From Clostridiales bacterium (lineage in GTDB: Bacteria; Bacillota; Clostridia; Christensenellales; UBA1242), in the NCBI GenBank assembly GCA_003453435.1, contig DMLH01000017.1, forward strand, positions 1 to 10,458: DNA of 10,458 bases, given 5' to 3'. The position numbers were made by a program, and so were the translations under genes. This document shows, in pieces, positions 1 to 4,836 of the stretch. The stretch's first letter is position 1. Each line of letters begins with the position of its first letter. Under the pieces are notes generated by a model. The model searched no databases. It had not been told where the DNA came from and saw nothing but the letters and a program-made list of their open reading frames with translations.

Positions 1-807
1 TACAAAAAGTTCCACGCAACCTGCATGCAAATTAATTTTGCTATACTTTGGCGCACTGCACCCCTCAATAAAGTGAAGACTGGCACCCTCATCAACAATT
101 ATAAGCGTATGTTCAAATTGTCCACTTTCTGGTGAATTTAACCTATAATAAGAAGATAAAGGCATTTCAAGATTAACGCCCTTTGGCACATATACAAAAC
201 TTCCGCCACTAAAAACAGCATAGTGAAGTGCTATAAACTTATGCTCTGTAAGTGGCACGCATTTTGAAAAATATTCTTTAACAAGTTCAGGGTATTCCCT
301 AATTGCAGAATCAATATCAGTGTAAATAATACCCCTTTCCTTCATCTCATTTTTTATTCTGTGATAAACCACTTCACTGTCATATTGAGCGCCCACGCCT
401 GCAAGATATTGATGCTCTGCCTTGGGAATTCCTAACCTTTCAAATGTATTTTTAATATCATCTGGCACATCCTCCCACTTAGACTGCACATCAGATTTTG
501 GCTTTACGTATGTTGAAATATTGTTTAAATCAAGTTCGCTTAAATCTGGCCCCCAAGTTGGCATTTCTAATTTGTAATACGTTTCAAGTGCTTTAAGCCT
601 TAAATCCAACATCCACTGTGGTTCGTTTTTACGCTTAGAAATTTCCTCAACAATTTCTTTGGAAATTCCGTTTTTAATTTTATATTCAAAGTTATCTTTG
701 TTTTTAAAATTATAAAATTTCTCAATCCTTTCTAAACCATCTAGGCTAGTTTTGCTTTCTTTAATAGCGCCGTTATCATTTTTCATCTTGTTAGTAATTT
801 TATTCAT
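1..807 (-). CDS. sufB: SufB, Fe-S cluster assembly scaffold subunit (partial, C-terminus beyond window)
   Basis: SufB is part of the cytoplasmic SufBC(D) scaffold on which Fe-S clusters are built. The visible 269 residues match the N-terminal and central part of the family, with the typical GAQYDSEVVYH stretch, the VYVPKGV strand, and FIEGCSAP, whose Cys (about residue 250) corresponds to the conserved SufB cysteine. The frame stays open to base 1, so roughly the last 40% is missing. Start choice: the ATG at 786 has no well-spaced SD. An in-frame ATG seven codons upstream (807-805) lies 7 nt after AAGGAG and overlaps the end of sufC by 8 bp, which suggests translational coupling. I therefore start at 807. 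sufD or sufS may follow beyond the edge; this is not visible. The family assignment is secure. Confidence 0.95.
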   Translation of the reverse strand, partial: MNKITNKMKNDNGAIKESKTSLDGLERIEKFYNFKNKDNFEYKIKNGISKEIVEEISKRKNEPQWMLDLRLKALETYYKLEMPTWGPDLSELDLNNISTYVKPKSDVQSKWEDVPDDIKNTFERLGIPKAEHQYLAGVGAQYDSEVVYHRIKNEMKERGIIYTDIDSAIREYPELVKEYFSKCVPLTEHKFIALHYAVFSGGSFVYVPKGVNLEMPLSSYYRLNSPESGQFEHTLIIVDEGASLHFIEGCSAPKYSKINLHAGCVELFV

Positions 808-1549
808 CAGCTGTCTCCTTAAAAGATGCATAGCCATTTTCTTCAATTTCTTTAATTAAATCTGCATTTCCTGTTTTAACAATTTTACCATTTAACAAAA
901 TATGCACTTTGTCTACCTTTAAATGTTCCAAAATTTTTGATGAATGAGTAATTATAAGCACAGCATTATTCTCATTTTTAAACATTTCAATGCCTTTTGA
1001 TACTGTTTTAATTGCATCAACGTCAAGCCCGCTGTCAGTTTCATCCAAAATTGCAAGTTTAGGGTTTAGGCAAAGCATTTGAAGTATTTCAGTTTTCTTT
1101 TTTTCGCCACCGGAAAACCCAACATTTAAGTCTCTTTTAGCAAGTTCGTCTTTCATATCAAGTTCCAAAACATATTTATCGATTTGCTCTTTAAGTTCCA
1201 AATAACCTATATTTTGTCCAGTTGTTTTATTTTTGGCGGTTTTAATGAAATTGAAAACGCTAATGCCATCAATACTAACTGGATTTTGAAATGACATAAA
1301 AATTCCACGTCTTGCAATTTCGTCTGGCGTTTTGCTAGATATATCTTGACCATCAAAAATAATTGTTCCGCTTGTTTTTTTGTACGCAGGACTATTAAAA
1401 ATAGAATTTGCAAGTGTGCTTTTGCCCGCACCGTTTGGACCCATAATAACATGTACTTCGCCAGCATTTATCTCTAAGTCTAAGCCTTTTAAAATTTGCT
1501 TTTGACCAACATTTGTATATAAATTTTTAATTTCTAAAAGTTTTTTCAT
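800..1549 (-). CDS. sufC: SufC, ATPase subunit of the SUF Fe-S assembly complex
   Basis: SufC is an ABC-type ATPase that is cytoplasmic, not a transporter; it drives conformational change in SufB/SufD during Fe-S cluster assembly. At 249 residues it is the usual length. Visible motifs: Walker A GPNGAGKST at 37-45, Q-loop Q88, signature FSGGEKKK from 145, Walker B LAILDE at 165-170, D-loop SGLD at 173-176 and H-loop H202. The sequence SGGEKKKTEILQM with DETDSGLD is typical of SufC rather than transporter ATPases. The ATG is preceded by AGAGGAAATT, a good SD. It is the first gene after the suf promoter at 1687-1715 and is followed by the overlapping sufB. The leader is about 130 nt with no recognised riboswitch. 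Confidence 0.97.
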   Translation of the reverse strand: MKKLLEIKNLYTNVGQKQILKGLDLEINAGEVHVIMGPNGAGKSTLANSIFNSPAYKKTSGTIIFDGQDISSKTPDEIARRGIFMSFQNPVSIDGISVFNFIKTAKNKTTGQNIGYLELKEQIDKYVLELDMKDELAKRDLNVGFSGGEKKKTEILQMLCLNPKLAILDETDSGLDVDAIKTVSKGIEMFKNENNAVLIITHSSKILEHLKVDKVHILLNGKIVKTGNADLIKEIEENGYASFKETADE

Positions 1550-1661
1550 AATTTCCTCTGTTTTAAATTTTGTAATGTTTATATTGATTTGGTAGTAAAT
1601 AAAATTTGTGTAACTATAAGTGTTTTACAGCAAATTATTTGCCAACTAGATAATTATTAAC

Positions 1662-1686
1662 AATTCCTACTAAACTAGTATGAATT
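1662..1686. promoter_or_regulatory. 25-bp dyad operator over the suf start site (probable Rrf2/IscR site)
   Basis: The half-site AATTCNTACTA is repeated inverted around a 3-bp centre (AAC); 10 of 11 half-site positions are complementary, failing only at the C1667/T1681 pair. It starts at the base next to the -10 hexamer and covers the predicted start. That position fits repression by the IscR-like protein encoded just upstream. The assignment to that regulator is inference. Confidence 0.65.
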
Positions 1687-1715
1687 ATTTTATAGCATTT
1701 CTTTTTGTTTGTCAA
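1687..1715 (-). promoter_or_regulatory. suf operon promoter
   Basis: On the minus strand, TTGACA (1710-1715, 6/6 to the -35 consensus) is followed after exactly 17 bp by TAAAAT (1687-1692, 5/6 to the -10). The predicted start is near 1680, about 130 nt before sufC. Its near-perfect match suggests strong activity that must be restrained, consistent with the dyad covering the start site. Confidence 0.8.
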
Positions 1716-1733
1716 TAATATTTAGAAATATTA
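1716..1733. repeat. 18-bp perfect AT-only arm dyad directly upstream of the suf -35
   Basis: TAATATTT is inverted as AAATATTA around the 2-bp centre AG, abutting the -35 hexamer of the suf promoter. It could be a second regulator site, an UP-like element, or chance in AT-rich DNA. It does not resemble the 1662-1686 dyad. Confidence 0.4.
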
Positions 1734-1833
1734 GTATTAAATAACGTACATAAGTTAGATTTTAATCGTAGAGCAAATATTATTAAAATAAACATAAAGC
1801 AATTAAAAATGAAACTATTTAAAATTCTGCAAC

Positions 1834-1863
1834 AAAAAAAATGCATTAGTTTGCATTTTTTTT
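1834..1863 (-). terminator. Terminator of rrf2
   Basis: Twelve-base arms (1834-1845 and 1852-1863) pair around a 6-base loop that contains the rrf2 stop codon. On the minus strand this reads A-tract-TGCA, loop, TGCA-T-tract, so the U-run is part of the stem. It is weak in GC pairs but correctly placed. It would separate rrf2 from the independent suf promoter. Confidence 0.55.
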
Positions 1864-2247
1864 ATCAATTAAATCTGAAATTGAAACATTATTTAAGTAA
1901 TCATTTATTAGTGCATTTAACTTTTCCCAAACAGAAATGCTTGTGCAATCATCTTTATGCGGGCAATCTGCCGACAAACATGTTGTTACGTTAGTAACAT
2001 CGCCAGTAATTTCTAGAATTTGTTTTATTTTTACTTCATCCGGCTTTTTGGCAAGTTTGTAGCCACCATCTTGACCACGTAAACTTACAAGAATATTAGA
2101 CTTAACAAATTTAGCAACAATTTTTTCTGCAAATTTTAAAGATATATCAAGTTTATTCGCAACGTCTTTAAGTGAAACATATTTTTCACATTTTGCAATC
2201 TCCACCAAAATTCTTACCGCGTATTCTCCACTTGCTGATATTTTCAT
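1846..2247 (-). CDS. Rrf2-family transcription regulator, IscR-like
   Basis: This 133-residue Rrf2 protein has an N-terminal winged helix: MKISASGEYAVRILVEIA is the family opening, the recognition helix falls about 26-50, and the wing SLRGQDGGYKLAKKP about 55-69. Three cysteines, C90, C95 and C101, sit in the segment that binds a [2Fe-2S] cluster in IscR (there C92, C98, C104), so it probably senses cluster or iron status. The spacing here is CX4CX5C. The SD TAGGAG lies 5 nt before the ATG. It lies just upstream of sufCB on the same strand, with its own terminator and probably its own promoter, and likely represses suf through the 1662-1686 dyad. A CymR-type cysteine regulator is less likely because of the three Cys and the suf linkage. 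Confidence 0.9.
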   Translation of the reverse strand: MKISASGEYAVRILVEIAKCEKYVSLKDVANKLDISLKFAEKIVAKFVKSNILVSLRGQDGGYKLAKKPDEVKIKQILEITGDVTNVTTCLSADCPHKDDCTSISVWEKLNALINDYLNNVSISDLIDKKNAN

Positions 2248-2270
2248 AAAAACTCCTACTTGTTTTGTAT

Positions 2271-2301
2271 CAGTCTATCACATAAAATGAAACTTTGCAA
2301 A
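2271..2301 (-). promoter_or_regulatory. Candidate rrf2 promoter
   Basis: On the minus strand TTGCAA (about 2295-2300, 4/6) is followed after 17 bp by TAGACT (about 2272-2277, 4/6). Two copies of ATGTGATA 27 bp apart (plus-strand 2276-2283 and 2303-2310) bracket the -35. The match is moderate. The suf dyad is not repeated here, so autoregulation through the same operator is not evident. Confidence 0.4.
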
Positions 2302-2333
2302 TTATCACATTAATCTAAAACAAAAAAATCATT

Positions 2334-2355
2334 AAAAAAGCCTGATTTACAGGCT
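2334..2355 (-). terminator. mscL terminator
   Basis: AGCCTG and CAGGCT form a 6-bp stem around ATTTA, followed on the minus strand by TTTTT and later a second T-run. It lies directly after the mscL stop codon and before the rrf2 promoter. T-rich sequence also follows on the plus strand, so it may work both ways. Confidence 0.75.
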
Positions 2356-2359
2356 ATTT

Positions 2360-2944
2360 TTATTTCTTTTTAATTTCTTCCAAAATGTCGGCAAGCAATT
2401 CTTCTGTGGTTGGTTTTTTGTTTGCCTCTTCTTGTGCTTTTGCTTCGGCCTCTGCCTTTGCTTTCTTTTCTGCCCTAAGTTCAGCAACTTTTGCCTTAAC
2501 TTCTTTTCTGTTTTTCAAGTTAACTCCCGCTGCTTTTAACTCTGCTTTTTCCTCTTTGTTTGGACGGCTTTCCTTGCTCTTTTGTGCGACACTTTGTGCT
2601 TTCATAATTGCTCTTATTATAAGGAACAATACAAGTGCAATAAGTATAAAGTCAATGATTGCAATTATAAATGCACCCCAATCAATGTAAATACTGTTTG
2701 CAAGGTCAACACCTTTCGCTGGATCATTTTCAATATATGTCTTTTTTAAGAATGTATAAACTGCTTCAAGACCATCACCACCAACAATCAAAGCTAAAAT
2801 CCAATTTATTACAGGCATTAAAATTTTGTTTGTTACCGCTGTTACAATAGCTGTAAATGCGCCACCTATAATTACGCCTACGGCAAGGTCTAGCACGTTT
2901 CCACGACTTATAAATGTTTTAAAATCTTTAAAAAACTTTTTCAT
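2360..2944 (-). CDS. mscL: MscL, large-conductance mechanosensitive channel
   Basis: MscL is a homopentameric inner-membrane channel that opens under membrane tension to release solutes on osmotic downshock. The protein has 194 residues. The N-terminal amphipathic helix and TM1 (about 1-45) carry the family hallmark RGNVLDLAVGVIIGGAF; the periplasmic loop is about 52-85 and TM2 about 86-113. The end, PTTEELLADILEEIKKK, matches the conserved C-terminal helix bundle. Between TM2 and that helix lies an extra segment (about 117-178) rich in Lys, Glu and Ala, so it is much longer than the usual 130-150 residues. The longer reading from 2977 has no SD; the ATG at 2944 is 7 nt after AAGGAG and gives the normal N-terminus (MKKFFKDFKTF). 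It has its own promoter and terminator. Confidence 0.95.
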   Translation of the reverse strand: MKKFFKDFKTFISRGNVLDLAVGVIIGGAFTAIVTAVTNKILMPVINWILALIVGGDGLEAVYTFLKKTYIENDPAKGVDLANSIYIDWGAFIIAIIDFILIALVLFLIIRAIMKAQSVAQKSKESRPNKEEKAELKAAGVNLKNRKEVKAKVAELRAEKKAKAEAEAKAQEEANKKPTTEELLADILEEIKKK

Positions 2945-2967
2945 ATGTTTTCTCCTTGAACACAATA

Positions 2968-2996
2968 ATTGTAGCATATAATTGAAACAATAACAA
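2968..2996 (-). promoter_or_regulatory. mscL promoter with extended -10
   Basis: On the minus strand TTGTTA (2991-2996, 4/6) is followed after 17 bp by TACAAT (2968-2973, 5/6), preceded by TGC, an extended -10. It gives a leader of about 17 nt carrying the SD. Confidence 0.6.
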
Positions 2997-3044
2997 ATAA
3001 TTTTAGAATTAGAATGAGTAAATTGTATAATTAAACTTAACTTA

Positions 3045-3548
3045 TCAATATTTATTTATTGGAACATCAGCACCACTAGTGCCTTTACTTATACTTTTTA
3101 TAATAACATAGTATTTAACATCATCACTAACATTAACAAAAACTCTGTCGCCAACTTTTTTACCAAAAATTGCACTGCCCAGTGGAGACTCCTTGCTAAT
3201 TACGCCTTTTGTAGCGTCTACTCGCATTTTTGTTGAAATTACAACATCTTCCTCCTCGCCGTCATCTTCAAAAAATATTGTAACTTTATCTAGATAATTT
3301 ACTTTACCATCATCCTCGAAATTTGCATTTATAATTGTGGCTGTTTTAATCATATTTCTCAAATATCTTATTCGAGCCTCGTTTTTGTTTTTGCTACGTT
3401 TTGCTTCATGATACTCAGCATTTTCACTGAGGTCACCATAACTTTTTGCCATAACAATATCTTCGTGATACCCTTCACGAAGTTTAATTCTTTCCTCAAT
3501 TTCTGCATTCATATCGTCAATATCTTTTTGCGTTAATTCATCAAACAT
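3045..3548 (-). CDS. greA: GreA-type transcript cleavage factor
   Basis: GreA enters the RNA polymerase secondary channel and stimulates cleavage of backtracked RNA. The 167-residue protein has an N-terminal coiled coil (about 1-75) with the tip motif GDLSENAEYHEAK, including the acidic pair D39 and E42 that helps hold the catalytic Mg, and a C-terminal FKBP-like domain (about 85-155) with SPLGSAIFGKKVGD. A 12-residue tail follows. Start: an upstream extension is open to a TTG at 3620, but its residues are unlike the family; ATG 3548 gives the right N-terminus. No SD precedes it. Instead a TATAAT hexamer ends 6 nt before the ATG, predicting a leaderless mRNA. No clear terminator separates it from mscL, so some read-through is possible. 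GreB is less likely given its size and lineage. Confidence 0.93.
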   Translation of the reverse strand: MFDELTQKDIDDMNAEIEERIKLREGYHEDIVMAKSYGDLSENAEYHEAKRSKNKNEARIRYLRNMIKTATIINANFEDDGKVNYLDKVTIFFEDDGEEEDVVISTKMRVDATKGVISKESPLGSAIFGKKVGDRVFVNVSDDVKYYVIIKSISKGTSGADVPINKY

Positions 3549-3554
3549 AGGCTT

Positions 3555-3563
3555 ATTATAGCA
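3555..3563 (-). promoter_or_regulatory. greA extended -10 promoter abutting the start codon
   Basis: On the minus strand TGC-TATAAT is a perfect extended -10 hexamer. The -35 region is poor, which is tolerated with an extended -10. The usual start position, 7 nt after the hexamer, is the A of the greA ATG, so the transcript should have no leader. Confidence 0.65.
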
Positions 3564-3700
3564 TAAATTACACGTTAAAAGAATAAATTTGGCAATATTG
3601 ATAAAAAATATTATGGACAAAGTAAAAATTACTTTATGTTTTAATTAAAAAAAATCAAAAATAAAAATTTAAAAAAATTTTAAAAAATGTCATAAAACTG
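3564..3700. other. AT-rich spacer between divergent greA and hsp20 promoters
   Basis: No gene or RNA is seen. Runs of A and T (3640-3690), including an AAAATTT/AAATTTT-type inverted stretch, lie just upstream of the hsp20 -35 and could act as an UP element. Confidence 0.5.
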
Positions 3701-3728
3701 TTGACAATATAAAAATTAGTGCTATAAT
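3701..3728 (+). promoter_or_regulatory. hsp20 promoter
   Basis: TTGACA (3701-3706, 6/6) and TATAAT (3723-3728, 6/6) are separated by 16 bp; TGC before the -10 makes it also an extended -10. This is the strongest promoter in the window. The predicted start near 3735 is inside the CIRCE site. Confidence 0.88.
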
Positions 3729-3729
3729 A

Positions 3730-3756
3730 TTAGCAGTCTAAGATTAGGAGTGCTAG
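3730..3756. promoter_or_regulatory. CIRCE element (HrcA operator)
   Basis: TTAGCAGTC-N9-GAGTGCTAG matches the CIRCE consensus TTAGCACTC-N9-GAGTGCTAA at 16 of 18 arm positions with exact 9-bp spacing. It starts 2 bp after the -10 and covers the transcription start. HrcA repression released by heat is the established mechanism; hrcA itself is not in this window. Confidence 0.9.
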
Positions 3757-3821
3757 CAAATAATGATATCAATTTGTTAGTGACTTAACTAGACAAAATT
3801 ATAAAAAAGGAGATATTTTTT

Positions 3822-4325
3822 ATGAGAGATATGATTGAAAGATTTGATGACTGGGATTTGGGGGAACTGTTTAATGGTTTGTTTGAGCCTGTTAGGTTTG
3901 ACAAGCAAATGAGAGCAACGCAAATGAAAACAGATATAAAGGAAGATGAAAATGGCTATGAACTTGACATTGATTTACCGGGCTTTGAAAAAAATGAAAT
4001 TGATGTATCACTTAAAAATGGCTATTTAAATGTATCAGCAAAAAAGGCAGAGAAATTTGAAAGTAGCAAAGAAAATTTGGAACATAAAGAACATGAAAAG
4101 GAAGAAAAAGGATGTGGTTGTGAACATGAAAATTGCAATTGCAAAGAGCACAAAAAACCATATATAAGGCGTGAACGTAGTTATTTTGCAAGTAGAAGTT
4201 TTTATGTTGGTGACAAAATTAAAGAAGAAGACATAAAAGCTAAGTACAATAACGGCGTTTTAAGTTTATTTGTGCCAAAAGAAAATCCAAAACAACTTGA
4301 AAGCCGTAAAATTAGCATTGAATAA
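3822..4325 (+). CDS. Hsp20 small heat-shock protein with Cys/His-rich insert
   Basis: Small heat-shock proteins are cytoplasmic ATP-independent holdases that keep unfolding clients soluble for DnaK/ClpB. The 167-residue protein shows an alpha-crystallin domain: TDIKEDENGYELDIDLPGFEKNEIDVSLKNGYLNVSA (37-73), then RRERSYFASRSFYVG (116-130) and the terminal strand NNGVLSLFVPK (143-153). The C-terminal SRKISIE contains an I-x-I oligomerisation motif (I164, I166). Between the strands, residues about 80-112 are an unusual insert, Lys/Glu/His-rich with C98, C100, C105, C107 and H88, H91, H102, H110. These could bind metal or respond to oxidation (inference). SD AAGGAG precedes the ATG. It is monocistronic, between a strong CIRCE-controlled promoter and a terminator. 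Confidence 0.95.
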   Translation: MRDMIERFDDWDLGELFNGLFEPVRFDKQMRATQMKTDIKEDENGYELDIDLPGFEKNEIDVSLKNGYLNVSAKKAEKFESSKENLEHKEHEKEEKGCGCEHENCNCKEHKKPYIRRERSYFASRSFYVGDKIKEEDIKAKYNNGVLSLFVPKENPKQLESRKISIE

Positions 4326-4334
4326 TTAAATAGC

Positions 4335-4369
4335 AAAAATCACGGTTGTAGCCGTGATTTTTATTTTTT
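4335..4369 (+). terminator. hsp20 terminator, probably bidirectional
   Basis: AAAAATCACGG (4335-4345) pairs with CCGTGATTTTT (4352-4362) over a 6-nt loop, followed by more T. The A-tract on the left gives a U-tract on the minus strand too, so it can also end the converging Fur-family transcript, whose stop codon is at 4397. Confidence 0.88.
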
Positions 4370-4396
4370 AAATTTATAAATTTTATTTTTTTTAAA

Positions 4397-4768
4397 CTAT
4401 TTCTTTTTTTGACATTTTGGGCAAATTCCATAAAACATCAACTCATGGCTATGAACTTCGTAATCTAATAGCCTTGAAGGTGTTTGAATTGCACCAGACA
4501 TTTCTAGTGGTTCAACCTTTCCGCAAACTTCGCAAACCAAGTGATAATTGCAACCTGTGTTGAGTTCGTATCTATCAGCCTGACCTACTGTGCTAATTTT
4601 TTTAAGTTTACCACTTTCGCAGTATGCACTTAAATTTCTATATAGAGTTGCGCGCGAAAAATTAGGACTGCTTTGCCTTAATTTTTTAAGTAATTCATCA
4701 GCAGTTGGAGTATATCCTTTTTTGAAAGCACTCAAAATCATTTCTTTTGTTTCTGTGTTTCTATTCAT
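4397..4768 (-). CDS. Fur-family metalloregulator (Fur/PerR/Zur type undecided)
   Basis: Fur-family proteins are dimeric repressors that sense Fe, Zn, Mn or peroxide. The 123-residue sequence has the N-terminal winged helix with PTADELLKKL (21-30) and the recognition motif RATLYRNLSAYCESG (39-53). Two CxxC pairs, C79/C82 and C116/C119, form the structural Zn site, as in PerR and many Fur proteins. By eye against remembered B. subtilis PerR, several sensing ligands differ: the H37 position is T20, D85 is E68, H91 is N74, D104 is P87, and only H93 (H76) is kept; H106 and H108 are also present. The metal or signal therefore cannot be assigned. SD AGGTGG lies just before the ATG. It has its own promoter immediately after cysS and converges on hsp20. 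Confidence 0.9.
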   Translation of the reverse strand: MNRNTETKEMILSAFKKGYTPTADELLKKLRQSSPNFSRATLYRNLSAYCESGKLKKISTVGQADRYELNTGCNYHLVCEVCGKVEPLEMSGAIQTPSRLLDYEVHSHELMFYGICPKCQKKK

Positions 4769-4793
4769 ATTTCCACCTGTACCTTTTAATATA

Positions 4794-4822
4794 ACTATAT
4801 AAAAATGTTAAATATTTGTCAA
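4794..4822 (-). promoter_or_regulatory. Promoter of the Fur-family gene
   Basis: On the minus strand TTGACA (4817-4822, 6/6) is followed after 17 bp by TATAGT (4794-4799, 5/6). It starts only 14 bp past the cysS stop, and no terminator is seen between, so both read-through and independent transcription are possible. No clear Fur or PerR box overlaps it. Confidence 0.7.
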
Positions 4823-4836
4823 TTGTTTTAGATGGT

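Larger units (their letters stand above)
1550..1845. other. Intergenic region between rrf2 and sufC
   Basis: These 296 bp hold the suf promoter (1687-1715), two dyads flanking it (1662-1686 and 1716-1733), a 13-bp perfect palindrome GCAAATTATTTGC at 1630-1642 inside the untranslated leader, and the left arm of the rrf2 terminator at the far end. The stretch 1734-1832 is plain AT-rich sequence in which I see nothing. The small plus-strand open frame entering at 1809 has no SD and runs antisense into rrf2; it is not credible. Confidence 0.7.

Noticed and set aside
1550..1680. Riboswitch or attenuator in the suf leader
   Set aside because: The only structure is a 13-bp palindrome with no loop; there is no GC hairpin with a U-tail and no known riboswitch core.
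2385..2690. Plus-strand frame opposite mscL encoding an Ala/Ser/Phe-rich protein
   Set aside because: Its composition is the antisense of the Lys/Glu/Ala-rich MscL insert; no SD or promoter.
3549..3620. Longer GreA from a TTG at 3620
   Set aside because: The added 24 residues are hydrophobic and unlike GreA, have no SD, and cover the extended -10 promoter.
4775..4836. PerR or Fur box at the promoter of the Fur-family gene
   Set aside because: AT-rich sequence around 4785-4805 looked suggestive, but testing possible centres gave no adequate inverted repeat.
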